From Nocardioides sp. IC4_145 (lineage in GTDB: Bacteria > Actinomycetota > Actinomycetes > Propionibacteriales > Nocardioidaceae): DNA of 57,551 nt. The DNA is taken from assembly GCF_011250565.1 (NCBI RefSeq), contig NZ_JAANMS010000031.1:1-57551 (forward strand). The letters run 5' to 3'. Shown here one piece after another: positions 16,458-24,565 of this stretch. The notes below the pieces were generated by a model. It had not been told where the DNA came from and ran no database searches. It worked only from the letters and a program-made list of their open reading frames with translations. Position 1 is the first letter of the stretch. Each line of letters opens with the position of its first letter. Position numbers and translations under genes: made by a program.

Positions 16458-18031
16458 GCGCGTCCACCGTGGACCCGCGGCAGTCGAGCGGGACCAGCGG
16501 GACGACCGCGGCGCAGCCCGGCGAGCACAACCTCGCCGTGCTGGCCGAGCGGTCCTTCGAGCGGCACGGCGACCACGAGGCGCTGTTCTTCGAGGGGCGG
16601 TGGCACACCTCGGGCAGCATCCACGAGCGGGCCGCCCGCGTGGCCGGCGGCCTGCGGCGGATCGGCATCCAGGTCGGCGACCGCGTCGTCGTGCTGATGA
16701 TGAACACCCCGGAGGTCTTCATCACCTACCGCGCCGTCTGGCGGGCCGGCGCGGTCGTGACGCCGGTGCTGTTCCTGCAGACCCCGCCGGAGCTGCGCCA
16801 CATCCTCACCGACTCCGGCGCCCGCGCCGTGGTGGTCACCCCCGAGCTGCTGCCGCTGCTCCAGTCGGCCGCCGAGGGGCTCGACCTCGAGGTGCTCGTG
16901 GTGGGGGAGGAGGCCGAGCCGACGCCGGGCACCCGCCCGTACGCCGAGCTCGAGACCGCCGACCCGCTTCCGATCGAGCCACGCGCCGACGACGACCTCG
17001 CCGCGCTGCTCTACACCGGCGGGACGACCGGTCGCGCCAAGGGCGTCATGCTCAGCCACCGCGGCCTGTGGGAGAGCGGAGCCGGCATCGACGCGGTGGC
17101 CCGCACGATGGACTCCACCCGCTCGCTGCTCCCGCTGCCGCTCTCGCACGCCTACGGGCTGATCGTCGTGGTCGGCGGGATGCACAGCGAGCGGCGCGGC
17201 GTGTCCGTCCTGCAGCGGTGGTTCGACGCGAAGAGCTGGTTGGAGCTGGTCCAGGAGCACCGCCTCGAGTCCAGCCCGGTGGTGCCGTCGATGCTGACGA
17301 TGCTGCTGGCCGAGCCGCTCGACGACCACGACCTGTCCTCGCTGCAGTCCTTCGGCTCCGGCGGCGCTCCGCTCTCCGAGGCGCTGCGCCAAAAGGTGGA
17401 GGACCGGCTCGGCGTCGTGGTGCTCGAGGGCTACGGCTGCACCGAGGCCAGCGCGGTCGTCTCCGCCTCGACCATGCACGAGCGGCGCGCCGGCAGCGTC
17501 GGCAAGCCGCTGCCGCACGCCGAGGTGGCGATCCTCGACCCGGCCGGGCAGCCGGTGCCCGCCGGCGAGGACGGCGAGATCTGCGTGCGTGGCCCCGGCG
17601 TGATGCTGGGCTACTGGAACGAGCCGGAGCTCACCGCGCAGACCGTCGTCGACGGCTGGCTGCACACCGGCGACATCGGCCACCTCGACGAGGACGGGTT
17701 CCTCTACGTCGTCGACCGCGTCAAGGACCTCATCATCCGCGGCGGGTTCAACGTCTTCCCGCGCGACGTCGAGGACGCGCTGCTCACCCACCCCGAGGTC
17801 ACCTCGGCCGCGTGCGTGGGTCGCCCGGACCCGGCCAGCGGCGAGGAGGTCGTCGCGGTGGTGTCGGTCCAGCCCGGCTCGACGCTGACCGGCCACGACC
17901 TGGTGACGTACGCCAAGGGTCGGCTCGCGGCGTACAAGTACCCCCGCGAGGTGCTCGTCGTCGACGCCGTCCCGCTCACCAGCGTGGGCAAGACCGACCG
18001 CAAGGCCGTCCGCACCCTGGTCCGCGGCTGA
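16454..18031 (+). CDS. AMP-forming acyl-CoA ligase
   Basis: A 525-residue ANL-family adenylating enzyme. It has the P-loop YTGGTTGRAKGVMLSH, GYGCTEAS, the hinge YVVDRVKDLIIRGG and the C-terminal catalytic Lys in GKTDRK. It activates a carboxylic acid to its CoA thioester through an acyl-adenylate. The substrate is not readable; in context it is probably the acid made by the P450-aldehyde dehydrogenase steps, which then feeds the paired dehydrogenases. ATG 16454 overlaps the upstream stop by four bases. It is the last gene of the operon. Confidence 0.92.
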   Translation: MSASTVDPRQSSGTSGTTAAQPGEHNLAVLAERSFERHGDHEALFFEGRWHTSGSIHERAARVAGGLRRIGIQVGDRVVVLMMNTPEVFITYRAVWRAGAVVTPVLFLQTPPELRHILTDSGARAVVVTPELLPLLQSAAEGLDLEVLVVGEEAEPTPGTRPYAELETADPLPIEPRADDDLAALLYTGGTTGRAKGVMLSHRGLWESGAGIDAVARTMDSTRSLLPLPLSHAYGLIVVVGGMHSERRGVSVLQRWFDAKSWLELVQEHRLESSPVVPSMLTMLLAEPLDDHDLSSLQSFGSGGAPLSEALRQKVEDRLGVVVLEGYGCTEASAVVSASTMHERRAGSVGKPLPHAEVAILDPAGQPVPAGEDGEICVRGPGVMLGYWNEPELTAQTVVDGWLHTGDIGHLDEDGFLYVVDRVKDLIIRGGFNVFPRDVEDALLTHPEVTSAACVGRPDPASGEEVVAVVSVQPGSTLTGHDLVTYAKGRLAAYKYPREVLVVDAVPLTSVGKTDRKAVRTLVRG

Positions 18032-18053
18032 CCGCCCACCCGCCGGGAGTCGT

Positions 18054-18070
18054 TGACAGAAACGCTGTCA
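18054..18070. promoter_or_regulatory. TetR-type inverted repeat, distal site
   Basis: TGACAG and CTGTCA are inverted around a 5-bp spacer, with TTGACA (18053-18058) overlapping as a possible -35. The half-sites match the palindrome at 10133-10148, with spacing one base shorter. Confidence 0.5.
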
Positions 18071-18080
18071 CTGTCCAGAC

Positions 18081-18098
18081 TGACAGGAAGCCCTGTCA
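18081..18098. promoter_or_regulatory. TetR-type operator, proximal site
   Basis: TGACAGG-AAGC-CCTGTCA is an 18-bp inverted repeat 22 bases before the SDR start. GACA and TGTC are separated by 8 bases, exactly as in the perfect palindrome at 10133-10148, so the same regulator probably binds both. Confidence 0.65.
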
Positions 18099-18119
18099 GA
18101 ATCGGAAGGAACCATCGCC

Positions 18120-18959
18120 ATGCCCCGAGAGATCTCCGGCCTGTCCGTCATCGTCACCGGCGGTGCCCGCGGCATCGGCAAGGCGACGGTCGAGCGCTTC
18201 GCGCGCCAGGGCGCGAAGGTCGCCATCGGCGACCGCGACGTCGACCTCGCCGAGCTGGTCGCCGCGCCGTACGGCGACCGCGTGAAGGCCGCGTCGCTCG
18301 ACGTCACCGACCCCGAGTCGTGGCGCACGTTCCTCGACGACGTCTCCGCGCTCGGCCCGTTCGACGTGCTGGTGAACAACGCCGGCATCATGCCGCTGGG
18401 CTCGGTGCTCAAGGAGCCCGACGGCGTCACGAAGGCCATCGTCGACGTCAACCTGCACGGGGTCATCTTCGGCACCAAGGCCGTCGCTCCCGGGATGGTC
18501 GACCGCGGCCACGGCCACATCGTGAACGTCGCCTCCGCGGTGGGCCGGCTCGCGGTCGCCGACGGGGCGACGTACTCCGCCTCCAAGTTCGCCGCCGTCG
18601 GCTTCAGCGAGGCCATCCGCTCCGAGCTGCGCCCGCACGGCATCGACGTGACCGTCGTGCTGCCGACCGTCGTGCAGACCGAGCTCGCCGCCGGCGTGCC
18701 GGCCGCGAAGGGCGTCAAGCCGGTCACCGCCGACGACGTCGCGAAGGTCATCGAGCAGGCGGTCCGCTCGCCCAAGGCCGAGATGTGGGTGCCGCGCTGG
18801 TCGCAGGGCCTGGTGAAGGTGACCTCGCTGCTGCCGCGCACGGTGCAGGACGCCATGGCCAGGCTGACCCAGGCCGACTCGGTGCTGGCGCAGGCCGACC
18901 CGGCGGCACGTGCCGCCTACGAGGAGCGCGCCCGCCGCGCCTCCGGGCCGCAGGTCTAG
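18120..18959 (+). CDS. SDR family oxidoreductase under own operator
   Basis: A 279-residue SDR. It has TGGARGIG, a following Asp in IGDRDVD for NAD, LVNNAGI, Ser in VASAVGR, and YSASK as YxxxK. It carries a C-terminal extension of about 30 residues beyond the usual end. ATG 18120 is preceded by GGAAGGA. The 88-bp upstream gap holds two TetR-type inverted repeats that share half-sites with the P450 promoter, so it is probably co-induced with the P450 and aldehyde dehydrogenase and acts in the same pathway. Confidence 0.9.
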   Translation: MPREISGLSVIVTGGARGIGKATVERFARQGAKVAIGDRDVDLAELVAAPYGDRVKAASLDVTDPESWRTFLDDVSALGPFDVLVNNAGIMPLGSVLKEPDGVTKAIVDVNLHGVIFGTKAVAPGMVDRGHGHIVNVASAVGRLAVADGATYSASKFAAVGFSEAIRSELRPHGIDVTVVLPTVVQTELAAGVPAAKGVKPVTADDVAKVIEQAVRSPKAEMWVPRWSQGLVKVTSLLPRTVQDAMARLTQADSVLAQADPAARAAYEERARRASGPQV

Positions 18960-19410
18960 CCCCGGCGGCCTCCGGGGACCGGGACGTGTCCCTCACGTCC
19001 CGGAACCTCGGAGGTCCCTCGTCGGTGGCGCGATCCCCTTCCTGCTCATCCTGGTCATCGGCATCGCGGTGCTCTACTTCCTGAGCACCAGTGGCCTGGT
19101 GGCGCTCGGCGGCCGTCGCGCCGGCGGGACGCGCGTGTCGGACGAGATGCCGTCCACGCGCCTGCGGTACGCCGTGCCGCTCGGGCAGGACCCGGCGGCG
19201 GTCGTCGCGGCGCTCACGCGGCACGGGTACGACGCCGCGCTCGACCCCGACGTCGAGGTCGACGGCCGGCAGGTGATCGACGTCGCCCGCACCGACGACG
19301 AGCGGCCGGACCGCGAGGACGTGCGGCGGATCATCCGCGAGGACGCCACGCTGAACCTCGAGGGGCACCGCCCCGACACCGGTCCGGTCCGCTTCGTCGA
19401 CGAGTCCTAG
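18910..19410 (+). CDS. Small membrane-anchored protein, unknown function
   Basis: The credible part starts near base 19024: a single membrane helix (IPFLLILVIGIAVLYFLST), then about 105 soluble residues including YAVPLGQDPAAVVAALTRHGYDA and a Glu/Asp/Arg-rich end. I recognise no family. The start is a problem. The only in-frame GTG is at 18910, inside the SDR gene and before two hairpins. A CGGAGG at 19008-19013 looks like a ribosome site but is followed only by GTC. Either a non-standard start is used, or one base is wrong. Confidence 0.55.
   Translation: MPPTRSAPAAPPGRRSSPGGLRGPGRVPHVPEPRRSLVGGAIPFLLILVIGIAVLYFLSTSGLVALGGRRAGGTRVSDEMPSTRLRYAVPLGQDPAAVVAALTRHGYDAALDPDVEVDGRQVIDVARTDDERPDREDVRRIIREDATLNLEGHRPDTGPVRFVDES
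18961..19003. terminator. Tandem hairpins after SDR gene
   Basis: CCCCGG...CCGGGG (18961-18978) is followed by CGGGACGTG-TCCCT-CACGTCCCG (about 18980-19002). Both can form GC-rich stems directly after the SDR stop, so they are likely transcription stops. No U-tract follows, as is usual for high-GC actinobacteria. Confidence 0.5.
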
Positions 19411-19439
19411 CCGGCCCGCGCGGGACCGGCCGGTCCGGG

Positions 19440-19868
19440 TCAGCCGAGCGCGGCCAGCAGGTCGCGGCAGGCGCGCTCGCAGCGGCGGCACACCTCGGCG
19501 CAGGCGCGGCAGTGCTCGTGCATGCCGGCGTGCCGCTCGCACTCGGTCGCGCAGGCCCCGCACGCCGCGATGCACGCCTCGACGAGCGACCGCACCAGCC
19601 CTGGGTCGGTCGGGCGTCGCACCAGCACCGCCGCCGTCGTCGCGCACACGTCGGCGCAGGTGAGGTCGCCGCGGATGCACGCGACCAGGTCGGCGACCAT
19701 CTCCTCGTCGAGGCAGGCGTCCGCACAGGCGCGGCAGGTGGCCACGCACTCGCCGAGCAGCTCGACGGCCGTCGCCAGTGCCGACAGGTCGACGTCGTGC
19801 TCGCCGGGGTGACTGCGGAGGACGGTCCTCAGGTCGGCGTCGGACGGGTCGGTGGCTGTCGTCGTCAT
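19440..19868 (-). CDS. Cys-rich four-helix-bundle copper-binding protein
   Basis: A 142-residue protein with 16 cysteines, most in CxxxC or CxxC pairs along helices (ECVATCRACADAC, ACIAACGACATEC, HCRACAEVCRRC). This is the pattern of the DUF326/Csp copper-storage family, where cysteines facing the core of a four-helix bundle bind many Cu(I) ions. There is no signal peptide or Tat motif, so a cytosolic (Csp3-like) form is likely. The His-containing loop HAGMHEH may also bind metal. ATG 19868 is chosen; an upstream start would add an unrelated Arg-rich stretch. Confidence 0.85.
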   Translation of the reverse strand: MTTTATDPSDADLRTVLRSHPGEHDVDLSALATAVELLGECVATCRACADACLDEEMVADLVACIRGDLTCADVCATTAAVLVRRPTDPGLVRSLVEACIAACGACATECERHAGMHEHCRACAEVCRRCERACRDLLAALG

Positions 19869-20000
19869 GGCGGAGGGGTAGCCGCGCGCCGACCGGTCCA
19901 TACCGCTGCGCCGCTCCCCGCCGCGCCGTTACCGTGGTCGGGCTCGGTCGTTGTCGGCTTCGGGCACGGGGGCCAGGCAGCACGACACGAGGGAGGGCCG

Positions 20001-20639
20001 GTGGGCTTCAGCGCACCGATGAGCAAGCCGCAGCGCGACCTGCGGATCGGGTACGGCGCCCTTGGCATCGGCGCGGCGGCGTTCGTGCTCATGACCGTCA
20101 CCACGCTCTACGTCACCGACACCGATCTGCCCGGCCTGCCCGTGGCCCAGCCGCCGAGCGGGCCGCTCGCCCAGCAGGTCGCCGAGGCGCGGGTGCTCGT
20201 CCGGGCCGCCGCTCCGGCCGCCGGCGTCGACGGCCCGACCGTCGGCGTCGGCGCCCCGGCCGGTGGCCTCGCCGCCGGTGACGGCGTGGCTCCCGCACCC
20301 CAGGGCGGTACGTCGCCGGGCGGGTCGCCCGGCAGCCCCTCGGACCCCGGCCCCGGCTCCGGCCCGACGAACCCGGGCGGCGACCCCGCCCCCGGACAGG
20401 ACGGGCCCGCCCCGGTCGGGCCCGATCCCGGATCCAATCCCGGACCCGAACCCGAGGACGACCGTCGCGGCCCGGTCTCGCGGCTCGTCGACCCCGTCGT
20501 GGCCGGCGCCGTCGGTGCCGTCGACGGCCTGACCGGCGGCGCGCTCGCGCCCGTGACCGGCGCCGTCCAGGGCACGACCGATGGCCTCACCGACACCCTG
20601 GACGGCCTGCTCGGCGGGCCCCTCCGCGGCGGCCGCTGA
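20001..20639 (+). CDS. Membrane-anchored Pro/Gly-rich protein, unknown
   Basis: A 212-residue protein. A short cytosolic N-terminus is followed by one membrane helix (residues about 17-38), then a low-complexity extracytoplasmic region very rich in Pro, Gly, Asp and Ser. The last 50 residues repeat a loose VxGAVGAVDGLTGG/VTGAVQGTTDGLTD pattern. I recognise no domain. GTG 20001 is preceded by GGGAGG at five bases; ATG 20019 is a weaker alternative. Composition suggests a cell-wall-spanning or surface-exposed spacer protein. Convergent with the metalloprotease gene. Confidence 0.65.
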   Translation: MGFSAPMSKPQRDLRIGYGALGIGAAAFVLMTVTTLYVTDTDLPGLPVAQPPSGPLAQQVAEARVLVRAAAPAAGVDGPTVGVGAPAGGLAAGDGVAPAPQGGTSPGGSPGSPSDPGPGSGPTNPGGDPAPGQDGPAPVGPDPGSNPGPEPEDDRRGPVSRLVDPVVAGAVGAVDGLTGGALAPVTGAVQGTTDGLTDTLDGLLGGPLRGGR

Positions 20640-20679
20640 CCGACGCCGATCGGTGCCGGGCGGCGGCCCAGCCGGTGTC

Positions 20680-20767
20680 GGTTCATCAAGGTATGCAGTC
20701 GGACCGTCACTTCCCTGGCGGAGCTCACCCAGGGGAGTGCGGCATTCCCCGCATACCTTGATGAAAC
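20680..20767. repeat. Structured palindromic repeat, copy 1
   Basis: An outer stem of 15 perfect pairs (TTCATCAAGGTATGC at 20682-20696 with its complement at 20751-20765) encloses an inner stem (CACTTCCCTGG at 20708-20718 with CCAGGGGAGTG at 20729-20739, one G-T pair) and a GAGCTCACC loop. The same architecture and sequence recur at 50802-50891. It lies between two convergent genes, so bidirectional termination is a natural role; a mobile palindromic element is the other reading. Confidence 0.85.
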
Positions 20768-20818
20768 GACCGCCCGGCGGCCGGACATCGAACACCGGAC
20801 ACCAGCCAGCGGTGGCGG

Positions 20819-22438
20819 TCAGCGCTTGACGGCCTTCACCTGGACGCTGAACTTCTTGTTCTGGTCGCGGGACTTGCCGCGGCAGGAGAGGTTCGTGCCC
20901 TGGTAGCAGCGGTAGCGGGTGGAGGCGTTGGCGAGGGTGATGGTGACGCCGCTGATCCTCGACCCGCCGAAGTCGACGGTCCGGCGGCCGTAGCCCTTCT
21001 TGCTCAGCGGGATCGCCTTGCGTCCCCAGGCGCCCTTCTTCTTCCGGACGAGCACGTGGACGGCCGGGCCGGAGGCGCGATTCGGCGCGTTGACGGTGAT
21101 CCGCAGACCCCACTTCCTCCCGCTGAGGCCGGCGCCGGGCCGGACGCCGATGTTGCGCGAGGCCAGGTGGTTGATCCGTACGGTGGCCGAGGCCTTGCGG
21201 GAGGTCTTGTCGAGCGTCACCCGCTTGGTGAAGCCGGCCTTCGGCCAGGCCGCGCCCTCGGGGTAGTAGCGGGCCGGGGCGGTGTTGGCGGCGGCGTACG
21301 ACGCGAACACCGCGGGCAGGCCGCCGCCTCGCTTGCCGATGGTCTTGCGCAGCGCCTGGGCGGAGTACATGTTCGGTGCGCCCTTGAACGCGCCGGCCTT
21401 GTTCCAGACCTGCTTCACGATCCCGTTGCCGAAGCGGCCCGAGAGGTACTCCCAGAACGGCCAGTTGCCGTACTGCGCGAACCCCTGGGGCTGGAAGACG
21501 TCGAGCGAGGAGACCGGCAGCTTGACCTGCCCGGAGGCGAGGTACTGCCGGTTGTCGTTCGCGCCGTCGGCGACCTGCTCCTCCATCCAGGTGGCGGTGG
21601 ACTCCATGAGCCACCGGTCCTCGTTGTAGTCGTAGGCGAACTGCACGGCGTGGAAGAACTCGTGCGCCGCGGTGACCTTGAGGCTCTTGCCCGGGGGCGC
21701 GCCGTACTGCGCCTGCGCGAAGTCGTTGTCGAGCACGCAGTAGCCCGAGGCCACCCACTTCGTGCCCTTCTTGCGGTACTCCGGCGCGCAGTAGCCGTAG
21801 AGGCCCTTGCTTCCGAGCTCCTTGAGGTAGACGTCGAACTTGCCGTTGCCGCCGCGGTTGCCGTCCTTGACGGGCGCGCGGTAGCCCATCTTCGTGACCT
21901 CCTTGCGCCAGACCTTGTTCAGGACCGTGAGGTTCTTCCTGGCCCAGGCCTCGGAGGTGGGGCGGTCGGCGGTGCTGGTGACGTAGTGGAGGCAGAAGTG
22001 GCGCGAGCACTTCTTCTTCGACGGCACCGAGTAGCCGTCGCCGTACTGGTCCCGGCCGCCGTCGGTCGGGCGCGCGAGCAGCGCCTCGGCCTGGCGGCGC
22101 TCGGTCCCCTCGAGCGCGGGCAGGGCGACGGCGAGGTCGCGCAGCACCAGCGTCGCGTCGGGCCGCTGCCCGCCCGGTGCGACGGCCGGTGCGGCGGCTG
22201 ATGCGGAGCGCCGGGCCAGGCCGGCGGCGGGAGCCACGTCGGCGCCCAGCACCACGGTGGCCTCCTGCAACGCACGACGCGCCGCCTCGACCGCGGGCTC
22301 CTCGCCGGCGGGAGCGGCGGCAGGAGCGGCCGCGGTCGCCGGGGACGACCCGGGGTCGGCCGAGGAGGCGGCGGTGGCGGGCAGCACGGCCAGGCCGGTG
22401 CTGAGTGCGACCAGGACGGCCGCGAAGGAACGACGCAT
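20819..22438 (-). CDS. Secreted zinc metalloprotease (HEFFH type)
   Basis: A 539-residue secreted protein. The N-terminus (MRRSFAAVLVALSTGLAVL...ATAA) is a Sec signal peptide. An Ala-rich propeptide-like stretch follows, then a domain with HEFFHAVQF (His259, Glu260, His263), the zinc-binding HExxH, and a downstream ESTATWMEEQV that may give the third ligand. This arrangement is known in the MXAN_6640-type putative metalloproteases. The C-terminal 130 residues, from about ITVNAPNR, look like a beta-sandwich ending in a basic tail. Substrate unknown. ATG 22438 is preceded by a purine-rich GGAGGAGG-like stretch on the minus strand. Confidence 0.8.
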   Translation of the reverse strand: MRRSFAAVLVALSTGLAVLPATAASSADPGSSPATAAAPAAAPAGEEPAVEAARRALQEATVVLGADVAPAAGLARRSASAAAPAVAPGGQRPDATLVLRDLAVALPALEGTERRQAEALLARPTDGGRDQYGDGYSVPSKKKCSRHFCLHYVTSTADRPTSEAWARKNLTVLNKVWRKEVTKMGYRAPVKDGNRGGNGKFDVYLKELGSKGLYGYCAPEYRKKGTKWVASGYCVLDNDFAQAQYGAPPGKSLKVTAAHEFFHAVQFAYDYNEDRWLMESTATWMEEQVADGANDNRQYLASGQVKLPVSSLDVFQPQGFAQYGNWPFWEYLSGRFGNGIVKQVWNKAGAFKGAPNMYSAQALRKTIGKRGGGLPAVFASYAAANTAPARYYPEGAAWPKAGFTKRVTLDKTSRKASATVRINHLASRNIGVRPGAGLSGRKWGLRITVNAPNRASGPAVHVLVRKKKGAWGRKAIPLSKKGYGRRTVDFGGSRISGVTITLANASTRYRCYQGTNLSCRGKSRDQNKKFSVQVKAVKR

Positions 22439-22527
22439 GAGGAGGAGGCCTCTCTCCGGGTGGGGGGACGGGCACCAGCGTGCCCGGGCGGGGCCGCGCG
22501 AAACCGCGGGCGCCCGGGGGCACCTGG

Positions 22528-22926
22528 TCAGGAGGTCGCGGAGATCTTCTCGATGAGCGCGGTGGTCGAGATGGCCGGTGTGCGCGGCAGGTAGACGACC
22601 TCGCAGAGGTCCTTCATCTCGTCGAAGCGGCCGGCCCAGTCGTCGCCCATCACGAGGACGTCGGCGCCGTGCTCGGTGATGTAGTGCCGCTTGAGCTCGA
22701 GGCTCTCCTCGACGAAGACCTCGTCGACCGGCTTGAGCGCGGCCACGATCGCGAGCCGCTCGGCCTGGCTGAAGACCGGCTCGCGGCCCTTCTTGCGCAG
22801 GTTGAGCTCGTCGGCCGAGACGCCGACGACCAGCCGGTCGCCGAGAGCCGCGGCTCGCTCGATCACCCGCAGGTGGCCGACGTGGAAGACGTCGAACGTG
22901 CCGAACGTGATGACCGTGCGTGACAT
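22528..22926 (-). CDS. Glycerol-3-phosphate cytidylyltransferase-like nucleotidyltransferase
   Basis: A 132-residue single-domain nucleotidyltransferase. It starts with TFGTFDVFHVGHL, containing the HxGH signature, and ends with the STTALIEKI segment (usually RTxGISTT). The size and motifs fit the TagD/RibL-like cytidylyl/adenylyltransferase family, which joins CTP or ATP to a small phosphorylated alcohol. In Gram-positive bacteria such enzymes often supply CDP-glycerol for envelope polymers, but no teichoic acid genes are visible here. Start ATG 22926. Confidence 0.85.
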   Translation of the reverse strand: MSRTVITFGTFDVFHVGHLRVIERAAALGDRLVVGVSADELNLRKKGREPVFSQAERLAIVAALKPVDEVFVEESLELKRHYITEHGADVLVMGDDWAGRFDEMKDLCEVVYLPRTPAISTTALIEKISATS

Positions 22927-22961
22927 GCGGGTGATCCTGCCATGCGGGGCCGTCGGTCAGG

Positions 22962-24248
22962 ATGTCGGTGATGACCACGCGCGAAACCACCAGCATCCCC
23001 CTGATCACCGCCGACCCCGAGGCCGACGAGCTGCGGGCCAAGGGCCTGCGGCAGATGCGCACGATCGCGGTGGGCCTGCTGCTGCTGGCCGCGGCGGTGT
23101 ACGTCGCCACGCTCGGCCAGGACGGCGTGCTCGGGTTCGTGAACGCCGGCGCCGAGGCCTCGATGGTCGGTGCGATCGCCGACTGGTTCGCGGTGACGGC
23201 GTTGTTCCGCCACCCGCTCGGCCTGCCGGTGCCGCACACCGCGCTGATCCCCAGGCGCAAGGACGACCTGGGCCGCGGGCTCGAGGAGTTCGTGGGGGAG
23301 AACTTCCTGCAGGAGGACATCATCCGCGAGCGGGTCGACGCGGCGACGATCTCGCTGCGGGTCGGGCGCTGGCTCGGCGAGCCCGAGCACGCCCGGCGGG
23401 TCGTCGACGAGGTCAGCGACGTCGCGGTCATCGCGCTGGGCAAGGTCCGCGACGACCACGTCGAGAGCCTCATCCGCGACGCGCTGGTGCCGCGCTTCCA
23501 CGAGGAGCCGATCTCGCCGCTGCTCGGCAGCCTGCTCAGCGAGACGCTCCGCGACGACCTGCACCACGGCCTGGTCGACCTCGCGCTCACCGAGATGCAC
23601 GACTGGCTGGTCGACAACCCCGACACGGTCACCGAGATCCTCGGTGAGCGGGCGCCGTGGTGGTCGCCGCCGAGCATCAACGAGCGGGTCACCACCCGGG
23701 TCCACCTCGAGCTGGTGCGCTGGGTGGCCGACATCCGCGACGACCCGCACCACCACGCCCGTCGGGCACTGGACTCGATGCTCGAGCAGCTCGCCACCGA
23801 CCTGCTCGAGGACCCCGCGACCCAGGAGCGGACCGAGCGGCTCAAGGACCGGCTGCTCGACCACCCGCAGGTCATCGCGTCCAGCGTCTCGCTGTGGAAC
23901 GCGCTGCGCCGGGGGCTCACCGGCTCGTTGCGCGACCCCGAGGGCGCGGTCCGTCAGCGGCTGCTCACCGAGGCCCACGCGTTCGCCGAGCGGCTGCTCA
24001 CCGACCAGGCGCTCCGGACGCGGCTGGACGGGCTCGCCGCGGACGCGACGGTCTTCGCCGTCGAGCGGTACGGCGCGGAGGTGACCACCGTCATCACGTC
24101 CACCATCGAGCGGTGGGACGGCAAGGAGGCGGCGCGGCGGATCGAGCTGCACGTCGGCCGGGACCTGCAGTTCATCCGCATCAACGGCACGATCGTCGGC
24201 GGCCTCGTCGGTGTGCTGATCCACGCGATCTCGGTCATGATCCACTGA
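22962..24248 (+). CDS. DUF445 membrane protein
   Basis: A 428-residue DUF445 (PF04286) protein. One membrane helix near residues 35-55 is followed by the diagnostic GAEASMVGAIADWFAVTALF, then a long helical region, and a second membrane helix at the C-terminus (NGTIVGGLVGVLIHAISVMI). The family (YheB/YtpB-like relatives) has no defined function. ATG 22962 is the longest start; ATG 22971, with AGGA nearby, is equally good. Its stop overlaps the ATG of the S4 gene by one base. Confidence 0.85.
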   Translation: MSVMTTRETTSIPLITADPEADELRAKGLRQMRTIAVGLLLLAAAVYVATLGQDGVLGFVNAGAEASMVGAIADWFAVTALFRHPLGLPVPHTALIPRRKDDLGRGLEEFVGENFLQEDIIRERVDAATISLRVGRWLGEPEHARRVVDEVSDVAVIALGKVRDDHVESLIRDALVPRFHEEPISPLLGSLLSETLRDDLHHGLVDLALTEMHDWLVDNPDTVTEILGERAPWWSPPSINERVTTRVHLELVRWVADIRDDPHHHARRALDSMLEQLATDLLEDPATQERTERLKDRLLDHPQVIASSVSLWNALRRGLTGSLRDPEGAVRQRLLTEAHAFAERLLTDQALRTRLDGLAADATVFAVERYGAEVTTVITSTIERWDGKEAARRIELHVGRDLQFIRINGTIVGGLVGVLIHAISVMIH

Positions 24249-24547
24249 TGCGACTGCCGTGGAGGAAGACCCCGAGCGAGGGCGGGCCCGACGAGCCGGC
24301 GGCCCCCGAGCCGATGGACGTCGCGATCCGCGACGAGTCGATCCGGCTGGGGCAGTTCCTGAAGCTCGCGAACCTGGTGGAGACCGGGGCCGAGGCCAAG
24401 CCGGTCATCGCCGACGGGCTGGTGCTGGTCAACGGCGAGGTGGAGACCCGCCGAGGGCGCCAGCTCCGCATCGGCGACGTGGTGGAGCTGAAGGGACAGG
24501 CCGCCCGGGTGTCCGACCAGGACACCACGGACGACCTGCCCTGGTGA
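24248..24547 (+). CDS. S4-domain RNA-binding protein
   Basis: A 99-residue protein with an S4 domain (residues about 33-90): IRLGQFLKLANLVETG, VIADGLVLVNGEVETRRGRQL and IGDVVEL. It resembles the YaaA/RlbA-type small S4 proteins that bind structured RNA. About 30 extra acidic and Pro-rich residues precede the domain. ATG 24248 shares a base with the DUF445 stop, so the genes are translationally coupled. Confidence 0.85.
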   Translation: MRLPWRKTPSEGGPDEPAAPEPMDVAIRDESIRLGQFLKLANLVETGAEAKPVIADGLVLVNGEVETRRGRQLRIGDVVELKGQAARVSDQDTTDDLPW

Positions 24548-24565
24548 CGCAGGTGGTGCTGGCGC

